Source: Lytechinus variegatus
Taxonomy: Eukaryota > Echinodermata > Echinoidea > Temnopleuroida > Toxopneustidae
Length of the DNA: 64,000 nucleotides
Direction of reading: 5' to 3'
NCBI RefSeq assembly: GCF_018143015.1
Contig: NC_054756.1
Location: 18,125,361 to 18,189,360 of the forward strand
This document shows positions 23,081 to 35,072 of this stretch, piece by piece. Both the position numbers and the translations under genes were made by a program. Every line of letters starts with the position of its first letter. The first letter of the stretch is position 1. The notes under the pieces were generated by a model. That model worked only from the letters and a program-made list of their open reading frames with translations. It did not search any database and had not been told where the DNA came from.

Positions 23081-24173
23081 AGGTTTTAGATGTTAATTGT
23101 GATAAAAGAAATGATTTGTATGGCTTCCATGGTCTTTTTAAATGTTTTTTTAATGAAGAATTTAGATATCTTCTCTATTTCTTGGTGGGTCAAATAATTA
23201 TGCATTCAAATAATCTGAGAAAGTACGCTGTATGTATACTATGGAATTCTTGTGTCTTTTAAAAGTTAGGCCTATATGGGCATCTTATGCATGGGTTAAA
23301 GAAAATTATCCAGAAATATAAACCGCAGATATCCAACGTCTCTACTTAAGCAGCATCTTTTTTTAATTTTTATTAGTTTTAATATTTTATTCCCCTCTCC
23401 TCACATTTGCATCTTCTCTTTCTATTCGTAATGTGCAGATTTCTTGTTTGTTTTGTCTGTTTTGGTGTTTGGCTTGTTATCTGTAATGTTTGTTTTGTTT
23501 TTGTTTCTCTGTCCTGTCTTGTCCTCTTCGGTACACTGTCTTTGTTTTGTTTTGTGTGTTTTCTCTGTTAATATTCCCCCTTGTCATGTTAAATTTATCT
23601 TACATACAATATTTGAATCGTTATCTTGTACATATATATTTTGTATACCATGGGTTGGATATATTGTCTTGATTGTTTTACTTTTTGTATAGTGAAGCTT
23701 GACCCCATTAGTATTCTTGAAATATTCTATTGAACATTGTTAATTTCTATTTGTATTTGATAATTTTAATCAGTTATTTATTTCAGGAGGCTCACATAAA
23801 CAAGCGAAGCTTTCCAGTGAGTTCCCTTTTTTTCATTTCTGTTATTCATATCCTGTATTGTTCCTACTTACCTTGTCAATTTGTTTGAAATGAAGAAAAC
23901 AAAAAATTCAATCAATTCAATCTTAACTGATTAGAATACAAAATTTTATGGGGCTTCACTGCATTCTGTTAGAACTATTCCTAGATAGCTTTGAAGTGAT
24001 TATTTTATAATATCTGATAAGTTAATGTTGTAGATCTTCATCCTTGAGTCAAACTCTTAAAAACAGAAACAGAATATATTTTAAAATTGAATTAAAAAAA
24101 TTAAACTGATTCTCCGCACACCTGCATGAATATTACCCAAACAGACAGCAACCGCAAATTTCAACACACACAA

Positions 24174-24262
24174 AGTTTCACACACGAGTTACCGCACACA
24201 CACACACACCCTCACACTCCCATACACCCTCACACACACCCTCACCCATACCCAAACATGTG
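24174..24262. repeat. CA/CACACTC-rich microsatellite
   Basis: Repeated CACACACAC and CACCCTCACAC units. Confidence 0.85.
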
Positions 24263-24835
24263 TATAGCATTAACGTCAATGAGCTGTTCACGGTTGTAAA
24301 CTGCGGACAAGCAATGAAAGGTCATTTGAGATAAACCATGAAGTTGGATTTCAAATTCACTGACACAGGCATTTGTGATTTGATGATTATTCAGGTATTC
24401 CTTTTAAAATATTCTTTTCATCACATCCAAGCTGAAGAGTAACAAAGTCTCCTTCATCACTGGTATTTGACAGTAGCCCAACTTATAGTCAAACTGTTCC
24501 AGGACCAGACAACAAAACAAACAGATTAAAAAAAACTTTACCCCTGATGGACTATTTTATGCCTTTCATTCTTAGAATTTGAATGCTTTGCCGGGAAAAC
24601 TACACAACATCTTCATTTGAAAATGTTAGTGCTCATCCTAATGGAAAATCGCAAAGGTCATTTGAGAAAAGTTGATCATCAGCTAACAGTGAACTGGCTT
24701 ATAAGAAGCAGGCACTCGATCACCTTCATCATTACATCCAGTCGCCTGCGACTGACGCAGTATTCATATCGGGGTCCGACCACTTGGCCGAATTAGACCT
24801 GCAAGGCCGACGTTTTGTTTTTTTTTTCCATCATC

Positions 24836-24902
24836 AGGTGCCGAGTGGTTTAAGGCGCCTCGTGGAAGCTCCGACGTTCCTGTGAATCGTTCTTTGTCTG
24901 CT
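24836..24902 (+). other. tRNA-Leu/Ser-like segment, possibly a SINE head or tRNA relic
   Basis: GTGCCGAGTGGTTTAAGGCG resembles the D-arm/A-box of class II tRNAs, and CCTGTGAATCG a degraded B box. The rest does not fold into a credible tRNA by eye, so it is not called a functional tRNA. It could be the head of a tRNA-derived SINE or a pseudogene. Confidence 0.35.
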
Positions 24903-25559
24903 CCCGCTCTTCTTAATACGTCCTCTGCCTTTTTTTTTGGGGGGGGGGGGGGTTAGAGCCAAAATATTTCCCGGTAACTAAGTCCAGAACGACTTCATTA
25001 AGGGGGCGTTAGTGATCACGCGAAGTGGCGAAACACTTAATATTGAGCGTGCGAAAGGCGCTCCCTACAAGGGGGAGTTTCCCCCGTTATATGGTAACCA
25101 CAGGTACGATTTACTTTATGAGAGGAACGTAATGGAAAAAGAAGAACAAATTCGCTTTGGTGAGACATTTAGATTTTATTCAAAATAGACTTGACCATTT
25201 TTTATGTCATAATGTTCATTGTAAGAGCTCGGTATGTGATTTCTGATATATACATTTAATAAAATAACAATATGTTAATACTTTCAATACAAGACTTCAC
25301 TTGTCAATATCAAGGACTCTAAATATTTATGAATAGAATACCCATGTTAGTTTTAATCAAATATGCTCACAAAACTTGAAATATTTTCTTAACCAAATCT
25401 ATACCTATCACAAAGAAAAATAACAACTGCACAAACAAACAAAAAAATATATACATTTTATTCGAATGCGTGTAGATCTACTGAAGGTTTCTCAACCAAC
25501 AATGAACGTTGTTACAGGTCATGGCGCGTCCATAAGGTTAATCAGGTATTACTGAACAT

Positions 25560-26115
25560 CCTGCCTGAGTTTCAGGTCACATGACTAAGGTCAAAGGTCA
25601 TTTAGCGTCAATGAACTTAGACCATGTTGGGGGCATCAACATCAAAATATTAACCTATAAGGTTAAGTTTTTGAAATGTCATCATAACTTAGAAAATATA
25701 TGAACCTAGTTCATGAAACTTGGACATAAGGTCAAACAAGCATTACTTAACATCTTTCTTGAGTTTCACGTCACATAACTTAGGTCAAAGTTCATTTAGG
25801 GTCAATGAACTTTGGCCAAATTGGGGGTATCGGTTAAATTACCATCATAACTTTGAAAGTTTATGGATCTGATTCATGAAACTTGGACATAAGAGTAATC
25901 AACTATTTTTGAACAGTTCGTCCAGTTTCAGGTCCCATGACATAAGTCAAAGGTCATTGAAGGTCATTGAGCTTTGGCCATTTTCGAGGTGTTTATTAGA
26001 TTGTTGTTATAACTTTCAAAGTTTGTAGATAATAGTGTATAAAATGTTGATATAGGGGTAATCAAGTTTCACTGACAAGTTTTAGGTCACATGATCAAGG
26101 TCAATGAACGTAGTA
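25560..26115. repeat. tandem array with AGGTCA half-sites
   Basis: Four degenerate units (about 155-195 bp) that share TTCAGGTCACATGA, AAGGTCAAAGGTCATT, GTCAATGAACTT and CATGAAACTTGGACATAAG. The first unit has AGGTCA-A-AGGTCA (25588-25600), a DR1 arrangement. No coding capacity. Confidence 0.8.
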
Positions 26116-26784
26116 TTGTATCATTACATGGTGTTTTTTGTGAATAATTATTTGATAGTAGTTTTCAAAGTAAGCACTGCTGTTATATTGAATTGCGTGA
26201 TACAGGTGAGACCTCCAAAGGCATTCCACTTTCTAGCTATGTTGCACCACATTTGTCTGTACGTGACATAGACTATGGTGGACTATGATGTAAAGTCTAC
26301 ACTAGTCAGGTTGAGTAAGTCAAGGCGAACGTCGAAGGACTTCGACCATGTTAGACGTTCAACGAGTTGGTTTCAATATTCCCAAGAACTTCTTTAGATC
26401 TGGTTCCATATTTTAAAGAAATGAAGATATAGAAATAAAAGAACTTTTGGACTTTAAAGCAGTAACACAGTAAACTGTTTAGTCATATTTGGATACATCA
26501 ATAATTCTTTAATCAAGAATAAATAATGGTTGCATTACTGGATCGTATTGCAAGGTATGATCTCCCTTGAATTCGATGATTGATTTGTAATGAATATTTT
26601 CCATATTTTATGTTTTGAAGTGATGCAAGTCTTGTTCCAAGGAAGACTTTCTTTTGAAGACTGAAATTAAATTTAATTTCCTTAAAATATGGTCTCAATT
26701 GTTACTTTGTCTGAGTTCTGTATTTAAGAAGTTGCCACTGGACCAACAAGTCATTACACCCTCCCGATGGCTGTGACAAACATG
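26116..26784. other. intergenic DNA without a recognised gene
   Basis: AT-rich; the minus-strand frame at 26513-26698 has no recognisable feature. Confidence 0.5.
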
Positions 26785-28525
26785 ACAAACGTGACTATAT
26801 ACACTTTTGAAATTGCTGCCAAATAATAAGAGTTATATCATTTTGGGGAAAAAGACTTAAATATATGGAAAGCCTATACAGCCAACTTACAAATGACATT
26901 TAAAAAAATGGAAATTTATTCAGGCTTGAGTGAACACTGCCCACTTAAACCACGGGTATGAAAATGAGGCTGAGAAGGAATTAGCCTTCCAATTTCTTTC
27001 GGTTATTTTTTTTAACTTGCAAAGTTGAGGGGATTATTTGTGAATTAATGACCAATTGTGATCAGTTTGTTGTTAATTTTTTTTTCATAAGTTATTAAAT
27101 TGAATGCATGAGTGATCATGAATTGCAATTTTTAGTGCAGCATTCTCGGCAATGTGTTCATGAGAGTCAGAAGAATAGGGGCTAAGATAGAACAGTAGAT
27201 GAAGTAGGTTGATGGGATAAAGGTCAACAGAATATTTATCCACCCCTCCCTCCATCCATCTCTACCCCCCCCTACACTTTTCTCTTCCTGAGAGACCAAG
27301 CTTGGCTAGGCTAGACAGGAATAAGCCTTCCAGAATTTTGAGAGGTTAGTCCTTTGAAACTTGCAAAACTAAGAGTGTTATGATAAATTAAGAATGAGAC
27401 AAGTTTTGGTTTCTTAGGCAAATTTTTGTGAGTTACTAAATTGAAATCTAATGCATGAGTATACAGGAATTGTAATTTTATTATAGCATTTTTAAGTTTA
27501 TCTTGTGGACCTCAGCAGTGTGTTCGTGAGAGTCAGTGAGAGTAATGTGATGGTACCGTATCTCGCAAGAGGGCGAAATACGGTAAGAATTGGTTGAAAG
27601 GGCATTCCTTTATGCCCTTTTACAAATTACACTGAAGTCATAATGTACCCCCCCCCTTCATCTCCATTTCCCCGGCTCCTTCTCTCTATTTCTCTCTCTG
27701 TCTCACTTCCTGGACGTTAGCCTGTTCAAAACTTAACTGCCTGGTGACCGGTGGCTAATGCTCAGTTTTTTTCATTGAATGATTAAGAAATGGCTGATTA
27801 CGATGCTTCATGAAATAATTTATTGAAAAAAACTGAATGTTTGATAAATAAATTTATTATTCATTTACTGAATTTATTGATAAATAAATAGTTGATTAAA
27901 TGATTGATAGGTAAAATTTGATGCCCCAATTTTCAAAATTTATCATTAAATCAACATTCTGCTCTAGACTTCATGCATACATGACTGTAATAGCAATCAG
28001 TCTTTCAGAGGAGGGCGGGAAAGAGGGAGGTGGGGAGCCAAATGTTATGTTGACCCGTATTCCATCAACCTACTTCACCGATATATAAGTCCTATCTTAT
28101 CCCCTATTCTCCCGACTCCCAAGAACACATTGCTGAGATCCACATGATAAAGTTAAAATGCTGCCCCCCAAAAGTGCAATTTGTATTCACTCATGCATTA
28201 AAGTTCAATTCAATGATTGATGAAATTTGTTTAGACAACCAAAAACTGGTCACGATTGGTCACTAATTTATCACAACACCCTTAACTTTGCAAGTTCCAA
28301 AAGATTTTCCTCTCAAAAACTGACAGAAATTGGAAGGCTAATTCCTGCCCAGCCTAATTTTCATACCCTTTGTTTAAGTAGGTAGTGCTAGCATGAATAT
28401 TTTTCCAACGTTCTGGTGTCATTTGAAAGCTGGCTTTATTGGCTTGCCATATAATGTAGGCGTTTTTCCCCAAAGTGATACTTTTTTTTATTTGGCAGCC
28501 ATTTCAAAAATGTATTATTTTGGGG
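26785..28525. mobile_element. 1.7-kb imperfect foldback element with a third internal unit
   Basis: The left arm (about 26790-27240) reads TTTTGAAATTGCTGCCAAAT, GGGTATGAAAATGAGGCTG, GGAATTAGCCTTCCAATTTC, GATGAAGTAGGTTGATGG; the right arm (about 28040-28520) is its reverse complement. An extra copy of the inner part lies in direct orientation at about 27270-27565 (AGGAATAAGCCTTCCAGAAT). No transposase frame or target duplication was found. Confidence 0.65.
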
Positions 28526-29377
28526 GGACGCAAGTACGATCAGACAATACTTCTAACCATTTTTACATCCCAAATATAGATAAAATTTATGTATTTTTCA
28601 TCATTTCCTTTTGTTATGAATGTCCTGTTTAGTACATTAATTCAAAATTCTTTTCATTGACCAGCTCATTTCACAATTAATTTGTATAAACTTCATTTTG
28701 TAGTATATTGACATTGGACAAATGAGACGGTTTCGCGGGTTTATTCGTCTAGTTGTATGTGTCAAAATAACTACTCTGATTTTATTTGATAATGAGGGGA
28801 ATATTTCTGATTTGCTTCATCAGTTAACATATTATGTTGATATATCCTCCTCTCCAAATTTTAATAAATTTTCTCACATCACTCTAGAAACCCTAAATTT
28901 TAGATATAGTTTTATATGGAAAAAACACTGGATTCACCCATTGTGAATGCGAACACCCCCCCCCCCCGTCCTCCCCCCCCCCAAAAAAAAAGGAAATACC
29001 AAAACATATTATCAACAACTACCCTCCTCCCTTCACTGCTAGTCAAATTTTCAATATGGCAAATCTCGACTTACTCAACCTCTATGTTTGAATCCTTTTT
29101 ACTACCCTCCCCCCCAAAAAAAGAAAATAATGATAATAATATTAAATTTTAAAAAGCATCTCGTGATATTGTTCAACTTGTTCAAAATGGTTCAGGTGAT
29201 TAATGAAAATTCTGACACTCGGAATAGGTGTTGAATGAAATGAAACGGGAAAAAGTTTTTGACAAGATTTTTTTTCTCATACCAAATCTGGGTAGTAGGC
29301 CAATTTGTTTGAGACCAAGCCTGCAAAAAACGCGCACCTTCTTATGGTGCAGTTTCCCTCAGAAGCTGGTCACAAGG
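28526..29377. other. sequence downstream of the GPCR, no gene seen
   Basis: Holds C runs (28958-28980, 29106-29114) and A-rich patches. It may include the GPCR 3' UTR; AATAAA on the minus strand near 28784-28789 is a possible but distant poly(A) signal. Small plus-strand frames have no recognisable domain. Confidence 0.4.
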
Positions 29378-30439
29378 TCACACAGTTTGCAGTAAGGACC
29401 TTAGTTGTCGAGATGGAAATGGGATATCACGAAAAGACCCGGTCATAATACATCGAAATACCTTCTGAAAATCAGCGTGTTTCCAGGCGTAGATTAATGG
29501 GTTCATAGCAGAGTTACTGAAAACCAAACAGAGCCTTATATGAATTATGACTGGATTAGAACTGTTAGTTAAGATAAGTGGTTGTATATAGCATAACAGA
29601 AATACTAAGGAAATCAATGCTAGGTTCTTAGTTATCGCGATATCTCTAGCCGCCAATCTGTTTTCGGCTCTCGCAGGATTCTGTTGATTCTGGACTTGGT
29701 GAACTTGTGGCAGGGGTTGGTTAGCGGGCCCGTTTCGATTAGCCTCATGACCTTGATTCAGAGCAACACCAGCTGCAACTCTTCTCTTGTGGGCTCGAAC
29801 AAAAAGTACGATTTTCAAGTAGGCCACAAATAGGAGAAAGAAAGGCCCAATGATAGAAATTGCCATGTATACGTCATTGAATCTAAAAAGGAACCCCGAT
29901 CCGCTTGGTTTGTAAATTAATTTAGTATTTGAGTCGTACGTCAATCTCCATCCAGCCAGATAGAATGATACTTCAACCGCAAGAGGTAGACACCACGAAC
30001 CCACAATCATCTGTACGATTGCCTTCTTTGTGAATACTTTGTTGAAAACATTCCAGGGTCGTGTAATCTTGATATACCGTATCATTGCAATCATGGTCAA
30101 GTTAAGAATAGTAGTGTGAACTGAAACTTTGACGCATATTCCATACATACCCGCTAACTTTCCCGGTACTGATGACCCATCCGCGGACAGAAGATATACG
30201 GCGTTCATTGTAATACACAAGCAACTGATCAAGTCGCAGACGGCCAGATTGACCACAAACACATTGGTTTTGGTTCGTAGTTTAGTTGATAAGAATATGG
30301 AAATGATGATCAAGCCGTTACCCAGCAGACCAACAAGCATTATCAAGATGAAGAAAGATGCTGTGGTTATATACCAAGATGGATGAAGCTCTGTCACATC
30401 TCCCGATGTCATATTTGTCGAATTCGTGTTCCCATCCAT
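29378..30439 (-). CDS. intronless class A (rhodopsin-like) orphan GPCR
   Basis: A 353-residue seven-helix receptor in one exon. I chose the ATG at 30439: the frame is open further upstream, but only from a GTG codon. The N-terminus has two N-glycosylation sequons (NST, NMT). Landmarks: GN in TM1 (N41), LAVCD in TM2 (D69), W149 in TM4, P199 in TM5, P287 in TM6, NPLIY in TM7 (313-317), then helix 8 with Cys330. Atypical points: the DRY motif is IRY (120-122), the TM6 CWxP motif reads YIQP, and neither the usual TM3 cysteine position nor loop 2 has a Cys, so the canonical disulfide is missing. Loop 3 is Gln/Asn/Pro-rich (about 228-258). It resembles the large lineage-specific intronless rhodopsin-type sets known in sea urchins; ligand and coupling cannot be assigned. 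A duplicated block starts about 91 bp upstream of the ATG. Confidence 0.9.
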   Translation of the reverse strand: MDGNTNSTNMTSGDVTELHPSWYITTASFFILIMLVGLLGNGLIIISIFLSTKLRTKTNVFVVNLAVCDLISCLCITMNAVYLLSADGSSVPGKLAGMYGICVKVSVHTTILNLTMIAMIRYIKITRPWNVFNKVFTKKAIVQMIVGSWCLPLAVEVSFYLAGWRLTYDSNTKLIYKPSGSGFLFRFNDVYMAISIIGPFFLLFVAYLKIVLFVRAHKRRVAAGVALNQGHEANRNGPANQPLPQVHQVQNQQNPARAENRLAARDIAITKNLALISLVFLLCYIQPLILTNSSNPVIIHIRLCLVFSNSAMNPLIYAWKHADFQKVFRCIMTGSFRDIPFPSRQLRSLLQTV

Positions 30440-30529
30440 AAGAAAAATTAGTGGATTTCGAGTTTCAATTGATCTAATCTGACAATTCGGAGTGCGCTTA
30501 GCTGCTGATGTGACCGAAAACACAAAGAA

Positions 30530-31795
30530 TGATGTTCATAAACTGGGGAAGGCGGTAAAATATCATTTATCCTAAAAGACTGGTTGCACTCCCTTTGCAC
30601 TGCAGCAATTTTAAAAGTTATGTCTACAATTCAGTTATTTTGTTGAGTTCAGTGAAGTTGCAAAAATATCTCAGATATTTTTAAATTACTCTATGGGATA
30701 AACAAACATCACTATTATACCACTTTAAAACTGTTGTAACAGGTTAAAATCTGTTAAGACTTCCAATAATTGTATTTGATTTTACAGGAATTGCCCAAGA
30801 ATCGTCATTCAGTCCGCATTCCGGCTCTTTCATCCTCAAAAATGACTAGATAAGAAAATAATGTGACAATAATGAAGCTTGGTACAAATCAACAGCTCCT
30901 CGATCTACAGGGGAACATAAAATGATTCTAGACTCCTGATTGGTTCATTTTCAAAATAAATGGCTTAATTTTCATCTTGTACAACATAATTAACAATTAT
31001 CATGCCTATTTCTTTTCAATGATTCAGGAAAGACGTCATTGTTGTTTTACGGTCCTAAATTTGGACCATCGCTGAAAACATTTTGTTTAATGATCCTAAC
31101 TTACCAGCCCCTCCAAAATGAAATCCTGGCTTCTTGGTTGCATACTTAATGAACTATAATCAAGATCATGTTCTTTATAGAAAATTAATTACCCAAAATG
31201 GACTTCACTAATGAACCATTGTCATTCAGACGTTAAACTGCATTTGCAGTGGTTACGTCAGAATACTAGTAATTATGATTCAGGGGCTATTCAAAATGCG
31301 CACGCCTGGCGCGTGCGCACTCTCTTTTCTGTTTTCTGTTGTATCCGGTTGAATCACAATTTGCTTACACACGTACACTCGCACCGTACCCACACACACT
31401 CTTAGTTTATTGTTGCGTCATAATCATGGGGCACACTTTGCCATCATTTTAAAAGTAATGGCAACATCAATCACACATAAGTAACATTATTCTGGCAAGC
31501 TGGCTAAGTGATTGCGTTATAATAAAACCAGACATCTCATTTAGGCTAGTTAGTCGATTAAAAAGATATTTAAAAACACATTTTATTAGCAGGATTATTT
31601 CACAAGTTCGATTGCCCTTTCTTGCAGTTGAGCGATGATAATTATTTAGTTATCCACTCTATCTCGTAAGTAAACACTTAATATTATTTTGATGAGATCC
31701 AATGGCACTTTATGATTGTATACGAATTGTTACTATGAAAATGTACAACACCAGAAATGGGAATAGCCAAGTATAATAGAAGATTAGTGTCCAAT
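30530..31795. repeat. 1.25-kb duplicated block, copy 3, abutting the GPCR
   Basis: Matches 21064-22310 from TGTTCATARACTGGGGAAG to GGGAATAGCCAAG. It occupies the immediate 5' flank of the minus-strand GPCR and so would contain its promoter. Compared with copy 2 it has small indels only. Confidence 0.85.
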
Positions 31796-32078
31796 TTAAG
31801 GGATACTCGCGGAGACTGAAATTCGTACATCAAGTGCATCAGGGAATATGTAAGTCATTGAGTCGGTTGCTATTCCTTTTTTTTTAGAGGACACAATTTG
31901 AATAAAAACACAATTTCATATAATGAAAAGCGAAAGAACAAGTGGGGATATGACGTCATCCATTTGCTCATTGAATATTCATGAAGACATGCCTCGTACT
32001 AGCTTTTCCACAAGAATAATTCAAATCTTTCAAATGTTATTGTTTTGTTATTCCTTGTCAGATTTTGATCGAATTTCT

Positions 32079-32625
32079 AAATCTAAATCGGGGCGGAATA
32101 AGAATAATCAGTGCCATCTGGTTATATAAATCGGCGCCGATATAATCAGCTCCACCTAAATCTAAGGCGGCGCCGGGCAAGAATAATCGGCGCCAGCTGG
32201 TTATAAATCGGTGCCGGTAAAGAAAAATCTGCACTGCCAAAGTCTTAACCGGCGCCGATCAAGAATAATCAGCGCCACCTATATCTAAACCGGGGCTGGT
32301 TAAGAATAATTAGCGCCATCTGGTTATAAATCGGCGCCGATCAAGAATAATCAGCTCCACCTAAATCTAAATCGGCGCCGGACAAGAATAATCAGCACCA
32401 CCTGGTTAAAAATCGGCGCCAGTCAAGAATAATCGGCGCCTCCTGGTTCTAAATTGGCGCCAGTCGATTATGAATTGCCGCCGAATGAATCTTACATGAC
32501 GTCGGTAAAAATAATCAGCACTATTTATTCTACATCGGCGCCGGTCAAGACAAATCGGCGCTGCCTTTGTCTTAACCGTCGCCACCTAAATTTAAATCGG
32601 CATCGGTCAAGAATAATCAGCGTCC
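32079..32625. repeat. GGCGCC minisatellite, ~41-bp unit
   Basis: About 13 degenerate units of the form AATCGGCGCCGGTCAAGAAT followed by AATCAGCGCCACCTGGTTATA. The self-complementary GGCGCC occurs repeatedly, and GC-rich words alternate with AT-rich spacers. Frames at 31923-32693 that cross it are artefacts. Confidence 0.88.
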
Positions 32626-33451
32626 CCTGCATGGTTCCAATGAATAGCTATTTGGATATTATAATCCAAAACTTTGCAAAAACCCGTTGCTAATACCAGG
32701 AGTGTATAATTACGCAACCATATTCTTTAGACCTTAAACCACTAAATATCATTTTCAATGTATAAATACAGTTTGTCAATACCTATGTTTTAACGTTTAA
32801 ATGCTTACGCCACAAAATTTGATTTATTGTCATCTTCCATTAAGTTAAATATTATTCATCTGATCACTCAGAATTAAGGAACTTTAAAACAAAGATAACG
32901 ATACCTGTAAAACTGGAGAACTATTTCATATATATTCATTCTTTTTCGCGTAGTTGTTCCGTCTTTGTTTTATTACTTGCTTTAGCTGCATACATAAGTT
33001 GTTGAAATGTTATATTTTACATGAGTTCGGATTATGTTTCTGTTCTGATACAATTTGCCTGTTATGTTTATTACACTGTTATTTAATTTGTGTATTGCAC
33101 AGCTGCAATTATTATCTTGTTCTATATTTTATTGATTATGTATGTACGAAATTTATTTTGAATGAATAATAAAGATCACTACAAAACCAAAAAAAAAATC
33201 CAAAGCTCTGTCTAGAAAGGATCTCCTTCTGAATTCAGGTCATAAGCATTATATCCAGTTTCATCAAAGTAATTAGATAAAAATTACTCATCATTACAAA
33301 TTGCATTAGATTTAGTGAAAAGCATCACAATATATATAAAAAAATACCAAATTCTGTATATAGGCCTATACATCATGCACATGAAAATTGAATGATGATA
33401 TATAAACCTGGATTAGTGATGTATTCCAAATGATTCATGATGGAGTATCGT
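32626..33451. other. intergenic DNA; possible retroposed 3' tail
   Basis: No gene seen. AATAAAGATCACTAC followed within 20 bases by a run of ten A (about 33166-33198) looks like the 3' end of a retroposed transcript or a LINE on the + strand. No reverse-transcriptase frame lies upstream, so this is tentative. Confidence 0.3.
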
Positions 33452-34116
33452 TGTATATGCAGATGTATCGATCCGGGGGGGGGGGCAAACACATCGTTTT
33501 GCCCCCCCCCCCCCCAATAATTCCGCATGTGCAAAAAATAAAATAAGATGGTAATGTTACACAGAATTCAGAAAGCGAGATTGAGCTACACAACCTGTTC
33601 TTTATCTAAATAAAAATTGTCCGCTTTTCAGATTGGAATATAAAAATTTTCAGCTCGGGCTTCGCGCTCGCATTATTTCTGTAGCAAAACCCCAAAACTT
33701 TTCATGATTGAATAAGTGAATAGAATGTCCCATTTTCAGATCTAAACCTCAAAAGACCTCCCGCTTCGATTTGCAATAATCTTTTGTTAGATATAATCTT
33801 GTTCTTTATTAAAAACGTCCATTAAACTGTCATTTTTTTTCAGATCGAAATATCAAAATTTTCTATTGTATTTTTAGATACCCATCTTAATCATCGGTAC
33901 CAAAAATGCTTAGAATATCAAGCTTTCTGGTCAAAATAATTTCAGCTCGCCCTCAGCACTCCTGTGTAGTGAAATATGTATCCTCCCCATGAGTTACTAC
34001 AAACAGGCACCCTTCTCCTGTTTTCAGGTCAGTATACTAAAAAAAAATTCAGCTCGCGCTCATACGTCATATAAATATATATATATATATATTATTTTTT
34101 CTTTTTTATTCTTTTT

Positions 34117-34155
<39 letters not shown>

Positions 34156-34266
34156 TATGTGTGCGTGTTTGTGAGTTTGTTTGTTTTGCATGTGTGAGCG
34201 CCTTTGGAAAGTTGATTCATGATTTTGCCCCCCCCCCCATCTGAAAAAAAAGGATGGACGCCCCTG
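33452..34266. repeat. inverted-repeat element with G/C-run ends and the GCTCGCGCTTCGCGCTCGC word
   Basis: Starts near a G11 run followed by CAAA and ends near a C11 run with GGATGGACGCCCCTG, giving imperfect inverted ends. The interior has several roughly 100-150 bp units opening CAGCTCGSGCTTCGCGCTCG or CAGCTCGCGCTCATACG, the inverse of the core word in 35132-36160. An (AT)n tract lies at 34073-34152. Confidence 0.5.
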
Positions 34267-35072
34267 TGTGTATATATATATAGTAATAAAAAAACTTGTA
34301 TCTCAATTAATATACAAAAGTATTGGCCTCATCACAATAAAAGGGTTAGTACACGAGATTTTGAAATCACACATAACATGCATAATTGATGTTACTTTTT
34401 GCTTGTTTCTTTCTTTAATGAGTTTTTCAACCTCTCTCTATATGTTTTAGAAAGATCATGTTAAATTGATGTATATTTTCTTTTATAATGAGATATGTTT
34501 AAGTGGACTTCAGGAAATGCAGCAAGGGGGAAGGAGGGGGGGGGGGGCAAAATCGCGATCAGCTGTTGTGAAAACACATTTTTACCCTTAACATTTCATG
34601 AAACTATGAAAATTGTGCAAATGTGAGATGTGCACCAAATACTTTTATTACACTTTAAAAAAAATAATCGCCCCATTTAGCAGCTCGGTCCGTTTACTCT
34701 TATCGTTTGTTCTTTTTCAAAAATATGTTTGAGTCTTGCCCCCCCCCCCCCGGAAATATCTGCGAGAGGCCATGCAAAATGGCATGACTGGAAATCCTAC
34801 ATTTTGAAAAGAACATTTGACAGGGTCAGACTTTACCCCTTTTTTAAACATTTTCTTTTATGGCGCCGGTGAAGTGCAAAAATATCCGCCTATCCGCCTG
34901 GATCCGCCTATGCAATGTCAAAATTCAAAAGTTGCAAAATGACACAATATTGAAAGTCACTGTTCTTTTTTCCGTGGTTTCTCATTGGTTTCTTTTAATT
35001 GTTTTCCTGCACAAACAAACACACATGCATGGGTATTTAAAACCACGACTCAAACCATGTTATCTCACAGAA
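34267..35072. other. intergenic DNA with further G/C-run repeat fragments
   Basis: A segment at about 34517-34765 starts with a G-run followed by CAAAATCG and ends with a C-run preceded by GTCTTG. It is of the same general kind as the neighbouring element. No gene seen. Confidence 0.4.

Larger units (their letters stand above)
22311..25559. other. intergenic DNA with simple repeats, no gene seen
   Basis: Contains (TA)n near 22700, a GA-rich minisatellite, a CA/CAC-rich stretch and a tRNA-like segment annotated separately. Frames at 23444-23692 and 22504-22746 are hydrophobic or composition-driven and have no recognisable domain. Confidence 0.45.

Noticed and set aside
24836-24902. A functional tRNA-Leu gene
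   Set aside because: Only the 5' half matches; no acceptor stem closure and a poor B box.
25560-26115. CRISPR-like direct repeats
   Set aside because: Units are long, degenerate and contiguous, without short exact repeats and unique spacers; this is eukaryotic tandem DNA.
30440-30523. An N-terminal extension of the GPCR
   Set aside because: The frame is open but its first codon at 30523 is GTG; the first ATG is at 30439 and gives a normal-length receptor with N-terminal glycosylation sites.
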